The notes beneath the pieces are model-generated. The model was not told where the DNA came from. It was given only the letters and a program-made list of their open reading frames with translations, and did not search any database. Positions 17,265 to 25,760 of a DNA stretch of 64,000 nt are shown piece by piece. Position 1 is the stretch's first letter, and each line of letters begins with the position of its first letter. Source of the DNA: Verrucomicrobiota bacterium (GTDB lineage: Bacteria > Verrucomicrobiota > Verrucomicrobiia > Limisphaerales > PALSA-1396); the NCBI GenBank assembly GCA_016200005.1, contig JACQFP010000042.1, positions 62,001 through 126,000 of the forward strand, given 5' to 3'. Both the position numbers and the translations under genes were made by a program.

Positions 17265-19235
17265 TCATTCAAACGCGACGAGCTTCGTAGCTTCCTGTTC
17301 CCACGCCGGACTCAACTGCAAAAGTTTCTCTTGAATGGCCACCAGTTCCCGGTTGACCTCCTGGGCACGGCCGGGTTTCTCATACGTCTCCGGTTTTTCC
17401 AGTTCGGCGGTCAGTTCGGCTTGCCGCTGCTCCAGTTCCAGAATTCCCTGCTCGAGGCGATGCACGATTTGCTGCTGCGTCTTCCGCCCGCGCGAGCGCG
17501 CCTGACGTTGTTCCGCTTCAAGGCGCTTTTGTTCCTTGCGCGAACCGCCCCGCACCCCATCCCTCTCTCCATCGGATGGGGAGAGGGTGGCGAAGCCGGG
17601 TGAGGGGCGTCGCGAATTCCCAGCGGTCAAAGCGGCGCGGGCGGACAACGCTTTCGTCTTGTCCAAGTAATATTGATAGCCGCCGGGATAATGCTTGAGC
17701 TGGCCGGCGTTGACGTGGACGACGTGATTCGCCAGGGCGCGAATGAAATAGACATCGTGACTGATGAAGATGAGCGTGCCTTGGAATTGATCCAGCGCGT
17801 AGGCCAGTGCGTCGATGCTCGACATGTCGAGGTGCGTGGTCGGCTCATCCATGAGCAACAGGTTCGGTGGGTCGAGCAGCAGTTTCACCAGCGCGAGCCG
17901 GCTCTTCTCCCCACCGCTCAAAACGCTGACGCGCTTGAAGACATCGTCGCCACGAAAGAGAAAACAGCCGAGCAGCGTGCGGACGAATTGCTCGGTGACG
18001 CGCTGCGGCGTGTCGAACGCCTCCTCCAGAACCGTGTGCGCCGGGTTGAGCATCTCGACCCGATACTGCGAGTAGTAACCGGCCTTGACGTTGTGGCCGA
18101 GCGTGCGGATGCCGTTCTGCGGCTCGAGCACGCCGGCAAGAATCTTGAGCAGCGTGGATTTGCCCGCGCCGTTCGGGCCGACGAGCACGGTGCGCTGGCC
18201 ACGTTGGGCTTCGAAGTCCATGCCTCGATAAACCACGTTCTCGCCGTAGGCGTGGTCAATGTTTTCCAGCGTGATGACCTTGAGACCGCTGCGTTGCGGT
18301 TGCGGAAAACGGAAGCTGACCTTGCTGTCGTCATTCGCCGGCGCTTCGACTTTTTCCATCCGGTCGATTTGCTTGAGCTTGCTTTGGGCTTGCGCAGCTT
18401 TGGTGTTCTTGGCGCGGAAACGGTTCACGAATTCCATCAGGTGCGCGATTTCCCGCTGCTGATTTTTGTAGGCGGCGACGAGTTGTACCTCCGCCGCATC
18501 GCGCTGGACAAGGTACTCTTCGAAGTTGCCGCGGTAACGGATGAGTTTGCTCTGGCGAATCTCGACCACGCTGCCGACAAGCTGGTTCAGGAACTCGCGG
18601 TCGTGTGAGATGACGACGACGGCGCCGGGATAGCTCTTCAAATATTCCTGAAACCAAAGCAACGCTTCGAGGTCGAGATGGTTGGTCGGCTCGTCGAGCA
18701 GCAACAGGTCCGGCTCGTGCGTGAGCAAACGGGCGAGGTGCGCGCGCATGACCCAGCCGCCGCTCATCTCGCGGGCGGGCCGGGCGAAATCCTTTTCGCG
18801 GAAGCTGAGGCCGGCGAGAATTTGCTTGGCCTTGGCTTCGAGACGGTAGCCGCCCAGTTCGTTGAAACGATCGTGCACATCATCATGGATGTCCTCCGAA
18901 TGCAACGCTTCGACGGGATGGTCTGCTTCCCAGGCCTTAATGATGCGGGCGAGCTTCGTGTATTCGGGCGTGATGGCGGTGGCCAGCTCAAGGACCGTCT
19001 CGTCGCCGACCGGCGCGCTCTCCTGCGGCAGAAAACCAATCGTGGTATTGCGTTCGAGCGCGACCTTGCCGTCATCCGGGGAATCGTTGCCGAGGATGAT
19101 GGAAAAGAGCGTGGACTTCCCCGCGCCGTTCGGACCGACCAACCCGATGCGGTCCTGACGGTTCACCTGTAACGTGGCATCGGCGAACAACACCCGTTCG
19201 CCATACGCCTTGCTGATACCTGAAATGGTCAACAT
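17265..19235 (-). CDS. ABC-F family ATP-binding protein
   Basis: A soluble, tandem ATP-binding cassette protein of 656 residues that by family knowledge acts on the ribosome. Walker A motifs GPNGAGKST occur near residues 36 and 360. Signatures are MSGGW and LSGGEK, and Walker B is LLLLDEPTNHLD and LLLMDEPTTHLD. The interdomain linker is Lys/Gln-rich. A C-terminal coiled-coil (about 570-655, LEQRQAELTAELEKPETYE) is as in Uup/YheS types. Residues about 542-561 are a translated palindromic repeat. The ATG at 19233-19235 starts MLTISGISKAYG; longer in-frame sequence upstream is repeat translation. Confidence 0.92.
   Translation of the reverse strand: MLTISGISKAYGERVLFADATLQVNRQDRIGLVGPNGAGKSTLFSIILGNDSPDDGKVALERNTTIGFLPQESAPVGDETVLELATAITPEYTKLARIIKAWEADHPVEALHSEDIHDDVHDRFNELGGYRLEAKAKQILAGLSFREKDFARPAREMSGGWVMRAHLARLLTHEPDLLLLDEPTNHLDLEALLWFQEYLKSYPGAVVVISHDREFLNQLVGSVVEIRQSKLIRYRGNFEEYLVQRDAAEVQLVAAYKNQQREIAHLMEFVNRFRAKNTKAAQAQSKLKQIDRMEKVEAPANDDSKVSFRFPQPQRSGLKVITLENIDHAYGENVVYRGMDFEAQRGQRTVLVGPNGAGKSTLLKILAGVLEPQNGIRTLGHNVKAGYYSQYRVEMLNPAHTVLEEAFDTPQRVTEQFVRTLLGCFLFRGDDVFKRVSVLSGGEKSRLALVKLLLDPPNLLLMDEPTTHLDMSSIDALAYALDQFQGTLIFISHDVYFIRALANHVVHVNAGQLKHYPGGYQYYLDKTKALSARAALTAGNSRRPSPGFATLSPSDGERDGVRGGSRKEQKRLEAEQRQARSRGRKTQQQIVHRLEQGILELEQRQAELTAELEKPETYEKPGRAQEVNRELVAIQEKLLQLSPAWEQEATKLVAFE
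17551..17610 (-). repeat. CTCTCC/GGAGAG palindromic repeat inside the ABC-F gene
   Basis: A hairpin of CCATCCCTCTCTCC form against GGATGGGGAGAGGG, followed by GGGTGAGGGG, is the same family as the copies at 5955 and 31075-31832. It keeps the ABC-F frame and encodes SPGFATLSPSDGERDGVRGG at the base of the C-terminal coiled coil. Confidence 0.8.
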
Positions 19236-19325
19236 ACGAATCCTGAGCTTACCGCGAAGCGACGCTGAAACACAAGCCGCGGAATTGTGGCAGCGTTCTA
19301 TGAGGCCCATTCGGGCACTGGCACC

Positions 19326-19397
19326 GTTTGGAGTTCCGCCTTCAGGCGGTTCTGTGATTAAGGCCCGCCCCGGCCGCCTGAAGGCGGAACTCCAAAC
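19326..19397. repeat. 72-bp BIME-like element, perfect 24-bp arms
   Basis: The arms 19326-19349 and 19374-19397 are perfect reverse complements. Inside each arm, GGAG is followed by a mini-hairpin CCGCC-ttca-GGCGG, so the element is two inverted REP-like units. It lies in the 335-bp gap 19236-19570 between the divergent ABC-F and sigma genes, together with the element at 19481. Nothing else is seen there. Confidence 0.85.
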
Positions 19398-19480
19398 AAA
19401 GTGACCCACCGCTTCGGTGGTGGTGCGCAGATTCCCTGTCCGATTTGGGCTTCGGCGGCTACTCTATTATGGAATGACTC

Positions 19481-19560
19481 GGATTAAGATGAAGATTACG
19501 ATTAAGAACCGATAGCGCTTTTCAAAATCTTACTCTTAATCATTCTCTTAATCTTAATCT
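19481..19560. repeat. Inverted repeat with GATTAAG-type tandem arms
   Basis: The left arm 19481-19507 reads GGATTAAGATGAAGATTACG and on. The right arm 19528-19560 is its degenerate reverse complement. It ends 10 bp before the sigma-factor start and belongs to the same family as 4186-4274 and 22083-22114. Confidence 0.75.
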
Positions 19561-19570
19561 GATCCAACGA

Positions 19571-21259
19571 ATGAACAGTCTGACCGACCAACAGTTGTTG
19601 CGCGATTACGTCGGGAAACGCGCGGAGGCGGCGTTCGCCGAACTCGTGCGCCGGCACGTTGACTTCGTCTATTCCGCTGCGCTGCGGATGGTTCGCGATG
19701 TGCACCTGGCCGAGGACGTGACGCAGGGTGTGTTTGTCGCTTTCGCGCAAAATGCCCGCCAGCTCATGGAACGTCCCGTTGTTTCGGGCTGGCTGCATCG
19801 CACGGCGCAGAATCTTGCCGCCCAAACCGTCCGCACCGATATGCGCCGTCGCGCCCGCGAACAGGAGGCCGCCGCCATGAATGAATTGCTTGCCACCCAA
19901 TCCGACCCTTCTCTTTGGGAACACATCGCCCCGCATCTCGACGCCGCGCTGGGCGAATTGAACGAGGCGGACCGCGATGCGCTGTTGCTGCGCTACTTTG
20001 AACGCAAGTCCGCTCAGGAGATGGCGCAAACCCTCGGCGTCAGCGACGAAGCCGCGCAAAAACGGGTCAGCCGCGCCGTCGAACGGCTGCGCGAATTCTT
20101 CGCCAAACGCGGCATCACCGTCGGCGCGAGCGGACTCGTCGTTGTCATCACCGCCAATGCGGTTCAGGCTGCGCCGGTTGGACTCGCCACCACAATTGCC
20201 ACTGCTGCCGCCCTTGCCGGAACAGCCATCGCCACCACCTCAACTGCAACCGCAACCGCCACCAAAGCCATCGCCATGACCACACTGCAAAAAACCATCA
20301 TCGCCGCGACGCTCACGGCCGCCATTGGAACTGGAATTTACGAAGCCCGCCGGGCTTCATCCTCGCAAAATCAGGTTCAGACGTTCCAAAAACAACAGGC
20401 GTCGCCCCTTGAACAGATCGAACAACTGACCCGCAAACGCGACGATGTCACGCGCAAACTCGCCGCGCTGCGCAATGAGAACGAACGGTTGAACCGCAAT
20501 ACCGCCGAGTTGCTCAAGCTGCGCGGTGAAGTCACACGGTTAAAAAGCGACGCGCGGGCGTCGACCCAGGCGAACGCCACGGACACCTCAACCGACGCCG
20601 CGGCAAAATCTTGGCTAACGCGCGTGAACAATTTGAAGCAGCGGCTCGAACAAACGCCAGAAGCAACAATTCCAGAACTTCAGTTCATCACCGAACAAGA
20701 CTGGCTGAATGCCACTAAAGGCAAACTTGAGACAGATACAGATTATCGCAAAGCTTTGAGCGCATTACGGGGCGCCGGAGAAAACAAATTTGTAACTTTG
20801 TTGCACCCGGCCTTGAAGAAATACATGGAGGCCAACAACGGTAAGTTCCCGACCGTTATATCCCAACTGCAACCCTATTTTGAATCACCGGTGGACGAAG
20901 CCATTTTGAAACGTTATGCAGTCGTTCAGGCAGACGATCTCCCGAATACCAAGTTGGGTGGGGATTGGATCATCACGCAAAGAGCGCCAGTGGACGAAAA
21001 ATATGATTCGCGATGGGGTATTGGCCCGAACGGCTACGGCACTTCAGGCACTAGCTCATGGAGCGATGAATCACTTGCTCTGGCGTCGGCGATAAAAACA
21101 CTGTCCGCTCCACTGAAAACTTACAAGGAAGCGAACAACGGGAAAGAACCGATTGATCCATCGCAGCTACAGCCTTACCTCACATCGTCTGAACAGCAAC
21201 AAGCGCTTCAAAAACTGATTCAAGCCGCCAAAGTCAAAAGCCAATCGGATGCGAACTGA
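19571..21259 (+). CDS. ECF sigma factor with membrane anchor and extracytoplasmic tail
   Basis: A 562-residue fusion. Residues 5-95 are sigma region 2 (FAELVRRHVDFVYSAALRMV, then HLAEDVTQGVFVAFAQ). Residues 115-178 are sigma region 4 with the HTH segment KSAQEMAQTLGVSDEAAQKR. Hydrophobic, Ala/Thr-rich stretches at about 186-225 and 237-256 look like one or two membrane passes. A coiled coil (280-325) follows, then a polar domain with two copies of a motif: KKYMEANNGKFPTVISQLQP at 415-434 and KTYKEANNGKEPIDPSQLQP at 516-535. The tail probably senses or tethers, and may work as a built-in anti-sigma function (inference). Start ATG at 19571 is clear. Confidence 0.88.
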   Translation: MNSLTDQQLLRDYVGKRAEAAFAELVRRHVDFVYSAALRMVRDVHLAEDVTQGVFVAFAQNARQLMERPVVSGWLHRTAQNLAAQTVRTDMRRRAREQEAAAMNELLATQSDPSLWEHIAPHLDAALGELNEADRDALLLRYFERKSAQEMAQTLGVSDEAAQKRVSRAVERLREFFAKRGITVGASGLVVVITANAVQAAPVGLATTIATAAALAGTAIATTSTATATATKAIAMTTLQKTIIAATLTAAIGTGIYEARRASSSQNQVQTFQKQQASPLEQIEQLTRKRDDVTRKLAALRNENERLNRNTAELLKLRGEVTRLKSDARASTQANATDTSTDAAAKSWLTRVNNLKQRLEQTPEATIPELQFITEQDWLNATKGKLETDTDYRKALSALRGAGENKFVTLLHPALKKYMEANNGKFPTVISQLQPYFESPVDEAILKRYAVVQADDLPNTKLGGDWIITQRAPVDEKYDSRWGIGPNGYGTSGTSSWSDESLALASAIKTLSAPLKTYKEANNGKEPIDPSQLQPYLTSSEQQQALQKLIQAAKVKSQSDAN

Positions 21260-21390
21260 ATACGATCTGCACGGTTCATCACCTTCGCCGCAATGTTGCG
21301 ACGGAAATGCGCGCCGTCGAAATGGATTTTCGTGAGTGCAGCAAATACAGCGGCTTGACGGGTCTGCCCGGCTGTCTTAATCTGTCTTAC

Positions 21391-21609
21391 ATGAGAGCTA
21401 CCTTGACCATCAGCCTGCCGCCGGTGCTGCGCCGCGATGTCTCCCGCGCCGCCCGGGTGCAACGCGTGAGCGAGAGCGAATTCGTCCGCCGCGCCGTTCA
21501 GAAACAGCTTTGGGCGGACGCCTTCGAGGAAACCCGCCGCAGGCTTGCTCCCAAAGCCCGCGCCCAGCGCATCTACACCGACGAAGACGTGTTCAAACTC
21601 GTCTCTTGA
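21391..21609 (+). CDS. Ribbon-helix-helix antitoxin (VapB-like)
   Basis: A 72-residue protein started at the ATG at 21391. The N-terminus RATLTISLPPVLRRDVSRAA is a typical RHH strand and first helix (CopG/MetJ type), and SESEFVRRAVQKQLW is the second helix. The C-terminal half (RRRLAPKARAQRIYTDEDVF) would wrap the toxin. It overlaps the downstream PIN gene by four bases (TTGA), the usual arrangement for a toxin-antitoxin operon, and probably represses its own promoter through the RHH domain. Confidence 0.85.
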   Translation: MRATLTISLPPVLRRDVSRAARVQRVSESEFVRRAVQKQLWADAFEETRRRLAPKARAQRIYTDEDVFKLVS

Positions 21610-22013
21610 AAGTCGTCGTTGACACCAACGTCCTCATTGCCGGACTCGTGGCCGAAGGTTTGTGCCGCGACATCGTCAAGCGCCGCCTGCCGGGCTGTGA
21701 GTTGTTCACCTCCCGCGCCTTGCTTCAGGAACTGGCAGAAAAGCTGCGCGAAAAATTTGGCGTCAATCCCAAGGAGTTGCCGCTGCTGCAAATCTACGAG
21801 GACTCAGCCACCGTGGTGAAGCCAGCCCGCCTGCCCAAGCCTGTTTGTCGTGACGCGGATGACGATGAAGCGCTGGCCACCGCTCTCGCCGCCCACGCTG
21901 GAATCATCCTCACCGGCGATAATGACTTGCTCACGCTCAAAGAATTTCAAGGCATCCGAATTCTCTCACCCCGTCTGTTCGTTGAGTGGCTGGATCAAAA
22001 CCCATCACCGTAG
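21606..22013 (+). CDS. PIN-domain toxin, putative ribonuclease (VapC-like)
   Basis: A 135-residue PIN protein. Acidic catalytic residues are seen in LKVVVDTNVLIAGL (Asp), LLQELAEKLRE (Glu), CRDADDDEALATAL (Asp) and LTGDNDLLTL (Asp). It belongs to the group of PIN toxins paired with RHH antitoxins (COG1569 type). The start is TTG at 21606-21608, because the only in-frame ATG lies far inside the antitoxin gene and gives a non-PIN N-terminus. Its TAG stop (22011-22013) overlaps the GTAG head of a REP-like unit. Confidence 0.87.
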   Translation: MKVVVDTNVLIAGLVAEGLCRDIVKRRLPGCELFTSRALLQELAEKLREKFGVNPKELPLLQIYEDSATVVKPARLPKPVCRDADDDEALATALAAHAGIILTGDNDLLTLKEFQGIRILSPRLFVEWLDQNPSP

Positions 22014-22035
22014 CAGCCGGCGTAAGTCGGCTCAC
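22010..22035 (+). repeat. Solo REP-like hairpin, GTAG head
   Basis: GTAG at 22010-22013 is followed by AGCCG-gcgtaagt-CGGCT. It has the same sequence family as the elements at 52415, 58385 and 49624. It supplies the stop codon of the PIN gene. Confidence 0.7.
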
Positions 22036-22082
22036 ATTCTTCTATGTTGCCTGTCCGGTGCGAGCGCCAGTAGATACGCCGT

Positions 22083-22114
22083 TGTAGAAGGACTCGGATC
22101 AAGAGAAAGATTAT
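22083..22114 (+). repeat. Single GATTAAG-type repeat arm
   Basis: GACTCGGATCAAGAGAAAG and following bases match the left arm at 19477-19507 unit by unit, with no right arm seen. The gap 22014-22156 holds only this arm and the REP unit. Confidence 0.6.
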
Positions 22115-22156
22115 GATTAAGCAGGCAGATGCGACGCAATACACGTTCCCTCGGCA

Positions 22157-22501
22157 TCATTCACCGTCATACCGATACTTGAATCGCCCGTCGGGCGCCA
22201 CGTCGCCGCTGACCAGGAAATCCAGGATGTCACCGGGATGTTGGAGATTGTCGGTCCATTTGAAATCGAGATGCAGGCGGGTTGAGCCTTTGGGCGGACC
22301 GAGCGCCGCACGCGGAATGGCCAGTTGCAGTTCGTTGCCTTGCACGCGAAATTTCACCGGCGCAGTCTTCTTCCATTTCCAAACGCCGTCGTTCTTTTCG
22401 AGCCAGGTCTTTCCGTCCGCGCCCACCGTCCGGTTCACGATGAACTCGAAGCCGTCCCAGCCCGTCGCCGGGTTCTGATGTAACACGCTACTCGATGACA
22501 A
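22157..22501 (-). pseudogene. CBM9/DOMON-like C-terminal domain fragment
   Basis: The frame encodes about 105 recognisable residues: NPATGWDGFEFIVNR, FRVQGNELQLAIPRAALG, and LHLDFKWTDN ... GDILDFLVSGDVAPDGRFKY. This is the second half of a beta-sandwich of the CBM9-like kind, which is normally preceded by a strand WLFIDTDQ before NPATGW. That strand and anything upstream are missing. The only start overlaps the end of the neighbouring hydrolase (22488). I infer a remnant of a longer glycan-active protein, although expression from the ATG at 22501 by coupling is possible. Confidence 0.6.
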
Positions 22502-24656
22502 ACCAATTCATCCCCTGCGCAGGCACTTGCACGGGCAATTCGATGGTGTAATCACGGTTGAGTTTGAAGGTTTTTGACTTCCTGGCCTGCTCGCTTACGA
22601 GGGCCTTATCGGTCAGGCCGGTGTAAAAAAGGTTCACACGCAGGGTCTTCTCCACCGACTGATTGAGCGGGTTGAACACGACGAGCATGCCTTTCTCTTT
22701 CAACTTCGGGTTCACGTGCAACATCCAGTCCAGGTCACGAGCGTCGGCGCGGCGACCGTGAATGAGATCGCTTTCGAGGATGTCGCGGTGGGCCTTGAAC
22801 CAATCCACCCAGCGCTTGACCATCGCCTGCGTGCGCCCGGTGTCGTAGAGCCGCGGGCCGCGATAGCACGCCTGCACACCGAGCGCGAGGTTGCTGTAGA
22901 GCATCCGTTCGTAATGGTCCAGATGTTCGTCCAGCGGCTCGATGGTGGCCGCCGCGCCACCGCCTTGATATTCGGTCAACGGCACGAACATCCAACCCAT
23001 GCTCGGCGTTTTCTCCCACGTGCCGTCGAAGATGTTCTGCCGCGTGTGAATGACCTGCTGCTCGCGCGGCAGCGACCAGTTATCTTCACGATATCCCATG
23101 CCGGTCTTGCTGGAGCCGGCGAGAAAATAATGGTCCGGCACGTTCAAATAAATCCCCTGTCCCCGGCACCAATTGTAGAAGTCAGAGATTTCGCGCCACT
23201 GGTTCCAGCGCGAGTCGGCCAGCCCCCGGTGACCGGGATGTTGGTCGCTCTGGCAAACGTCGCCGGGATACGAGCCATCGTGTTCCAGCAATGTGAAGCC
23301 GCTGTCGCGATGAAATTCGTAGAGGCGGCGGAAATAATTTGTGCCCCAGGTGCTGACCAGACACGGCGAGTTGCCAAAGGTTGGGCTTTGTCCGGGCGGC
23401 ATCACCACGTCGTTGCCGCCACCGACGCGACGCGAGGCGAGCAGCGAGTAACTGCCAATCTCGATGCCCTTGCCGTGTGCGTAGTCGGCGTAGCGACGGG
23501 CGCGAGCGAGCGTCTCCGGCTTCTCGTTTTCCAGATCAAAACCGCTCCCGAAACTTAGTATGACCATCTCGAAGCCAACCTCGGCGCATTGATTTATGGC
23601 GTTGGTCACGGTGCGTTCGTCGGCCGAGCGAACGTGCATCATGAGCGGGTTCTCCGTGGCCCACGGCGCGATGACGCGATACATCCGGCGCACCGCCAGG
23701 CCACAACGCTCTCGATCAAAGTTTTCGAACGGCATCACCCACGAGTGGAAGGATTCGATGGTGCCGCCGGGCGCGATTTCCTGCGCCGGTCCAAGGTCAG
23801 GGCCGGTTTCAAGGAGACACGGCGTCTTGCGCTCGTAATTCACCTGTGATTTGAAATCGGGATCGGGCAACCAGCGAAACGAGCGGCGATTTGCGCCCGC
23901 CGCCATCATCCCGCCAAAGGCCATATCGGTCTCGACATGAATGTTGGGGGCCATGAGGCCGGCAGTCAGCGCATCCACCTCAGCGACGCGCTCGACCACT
24001 GCGAGCATTTCGCTGGAGAAGCGGTCGAGGCGAATGGGTTTCCCGGTGCCGTTGCTGACCGTCAGCCATTTGCTGTAACACGGAAGACCGTCGTAAAGCT
24101 CGTAATGCACGGAGACGCGAATCCGCGCTGGCGCTGCTCCGTTTGTTCCGGGTGGCGCATCGTAGTCCATCCGTAGATGAACGCCGGCCGGAGGCCACTT
24201 CACATCCGGCGCGTGATGGCGAACTTGCTTCCACGCGAATCGCTCCTTTGGCTTGCCGACTTCATAGCGGACGAAACGAAAAGCCGCCGGGTCGGCGCGC
24301 AACTGTTCGATCCATTCCGGCCGGAGAAACGCGTAGTTGGGCTGACCCTTCAGTCCGCCGATTTCGTAGCGGATGCCATCAATTTCAACGATCGCCTCCG
24401 GCTTCACTCCTCGGAGGAGGGCTTCGCCAGTTACAAGATTGTCGAAGCCTACCGTGGCGGCGTTGGGTGCGAGACGGAACGTGCGAGCAACAAGGCCGTT
24501 GGCCAGTTTGATTTCGCGTCCTTCGATGTTCGTTATCAGGCGGGCGCGATATGGCGCAGGATCGATCAGCCAGTCAGGCGGCGTAGTTGAAGCGGCGTGA
24601 GCCGATATAGGTAACACCACGACCGCCGCATAAATGAAGATTGATCCCAGCTTCAT
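22488..24656 (-). CDS. Exported alpha-galactosidase-like TIM-barrel protein
   Basis: A 722-residue protein with a signal peptide (MKLGSIFIYAAVVVLPISAHA). The N-terminal half is beta-rich like the supersandwich domain of GH36-type enzymes. The barrel starts near 345 (VRSADERTVTNAINQCAEVG). A candidate nucleophile Asp lies in FTLLEHDGSYPGDVC near 490, and the C-terminal beta domain begins near 655 (GMLVVFNPLNQSVEKTLRV). Relatives of unknown specificity are common in PVC bacteria. The ATG at 24654-24656 is preferred because the in-frame upstream extension is basic and precedes the signal peptide. Confidence 0.75.
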   Translation of the reverse strand: MKLGSIFIYAAVVVLPISAHAASTTPPDWLIDPAPYRARLITNIEGREIKLANGLVARTFRLAPNAATVGFDNLVTGEALLRGVKPEAIVEIDGIRYEIGGLKGQPNYAFLRPEWIEQLRADPAAFRFVRYEVGKPKERFAWKQVRHHAPDVKWPPAGVHLRMDYDAPPGTNGAAPARIRVSVHYELYDGLPCYSKWLTVSNGTGKPIRLDRFSSEMLAVVERVAEVDALTAGLMAPNIHVETDMAFGGMMAAGANRRSFRWLPDPDFKSQVNYERKTPCLLETGPDLGPAQEIAPGGTIESFHSWVMPFENFDRERCGLAVRRMYRVIAPWATENPLMMHVRSADERTVTNAINQCAEVGFEMVILSFGSGFDLENEKPETLARARRYADYAHGKGIEIGSYSLLASRRVGGGNDVVMPPGQSPTFGNSPCLVSTWGTNYFRRLYEFHRDSGFTLLEHDGSYPGDVCQSDQHPGHRGLADSRWNQWREISDFYNWCRGQGIYLNVPDHYFLAGSSKTGMGYREDNWSLPREQQVIHTRQNIFDGTWEKTPSMGWMFVPLTEYQGGGAAATIEPLDEHLDHYERMLYSNLALGVQACYRGPRLYDTGRTQAMVKRWVDWFKAHRDILESDLIHGRRADARDLDWMLHVNPKLKEKGMLVVFNPLNQSVEKTLRVNLFYTGLTDKALVSEQARKSKTFKLNRDYTIELPVQVPAQGMNWFVIE

Positions 24657-24790
24657 GGAAGCTAGCTTACTTAAAATCCGACGTGTGTCACCCGTCACTT
24701 CGCAATCGCTGACGCCGTGGATCAGGTCAACGGCGACGCGACACAGTCTTGCTGCGCTGGCAGTGGAGCGCGATTGAGTCCGTAGGACCA

Positions 24791-25066
24791 TTAGCAACAG
24801 CTTCGCGAGGAGAGAGACTTTGGGATAAATTCGACGTGGCTGCCATTCTGACATGCTGCGGCTGCGCTTCGCCATAGCCGCGGTCCGCGGATGCTTTGGT
24901 CACGCCGCTGCAACACGGAACACTCGATCATGCCAGACTGCATGCCCTCTTCGAAAACGGGATCAATGTTCTTGAGGACGACCGAGCGCACATTCTTGAT
25001 CGCAGACCGGCGGTCAGCGGACAATTCGGCAAGATACTGCTGAACGGTGGTCACTTTGCTTTGCAT
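24791..25066 (-). pseudogene. DUF1801-family protein, 3'-truncated
   Basis: From the ATG at 25064-25066 the first 47 residues fit the DUF1801 (YdhG-like) family: MQSKVTTVQQYLAELSADRR, then a VVLKNIDPVFEEGMQSGMI-type helix. The rest of the fold (normally a further 70 or so residues with a conserved aromatic-rich strand) is replaced by low-complexity sequence to the stop. I see no frameshift that restores it, so a deletion is likely. Confidence 0.65.
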
Positions 25067-25115
25067 GGGTTGAGCGAGCCTAGCCAAAGTTACCGTCGGG
25101 CGCAACGCAGCACGC

Positions 25116-25622
25116 TTACTTCTCCAGCCGCGAGGCGATTCTCCCGGTCCACAACGACGCGAATTGCGTCAGCATGACGGAAATGAAAAAGAGAAAGAAT
25201 CCGCCCTGCACTTTAATGCTAGCCAAACCACCGGATTTCACCGTCAACACCAAGATCGCGACCACAAACACGTCGAGCATGGACCACTTGCCCATGTGCG
25301 ATACGAATTTGAAGAATGTCCGTGCCCGGTCGGCGGTCAGGCCCGGATAAAGCCACAACGCCAGCAGGGCGTTCATTTTCACAAACGGGAAACAGATCGT
25401 GAACACAAAGAGAATCATAAACAAAAACAGTTCGTCCCCCTTCCATAAAACGATCAGTCCGCGACATACGGAGATTTGATTCTCGAACAACCACAACTTG
25501 GTCACGGCGGTGAATGGCAGGAAAATGCCCGCTACAAAGAAACCCACCGCTGCCAGCAACATCAACACAATCGTCCAGCCGGCTCGCCGGTGAAATTTTA
25601 TCAATGGAGAATGCTGTCGCAT
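25116..25622 (-). CDS. PqiA-like membrane protein
   Basis: A 168-residue protein with four predicted membrane helices (about residues 14-36, 62-82, 108-128 and 138-158). The loop segment KMNALLALWLYPGLTADRA and the helix KWSMLDVFVVAILVLTVK are typical of paraquat-inducible protein A, part of lipid-transport systems with an MCE protein. Unlike most PqiA proteins there is no N-terminal zinc ribbon and no PqiB neighbour, so its partner must lie elsewhere. Start chosen at MRQHSPLIKFHRR because upstream in-frame codons encode no membrane-type sequence. Confidence 0.8.
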   Translation of the reverse strand: MRQHSPLIKFHRRAGWTIVLMLLAAVGFFVAGIFLPFTAVTKLWLFENQISVCRGLIVLWKGDELFLFMILFVFTICFPFVKMNALLALWLYPGLTADRARTFFKFVSHMGKWSMLDVFVVAILVLTVKSGGLASIKVQGGFFLFFISVMLTQFASLWTGRIASRLEK

Positions 25623-25760
25623 GAACGCGCCGCGAGTATAAACCAACACCGCCGCTAACGACAAACAGTTCTGGAACTGCACGACTTGCCTCTTTTCCGA
25701 ACCAGGCATCAGTGCACGGATGCAACGGATCGATCCCCATACGAAGCCATTCTGGCAATG

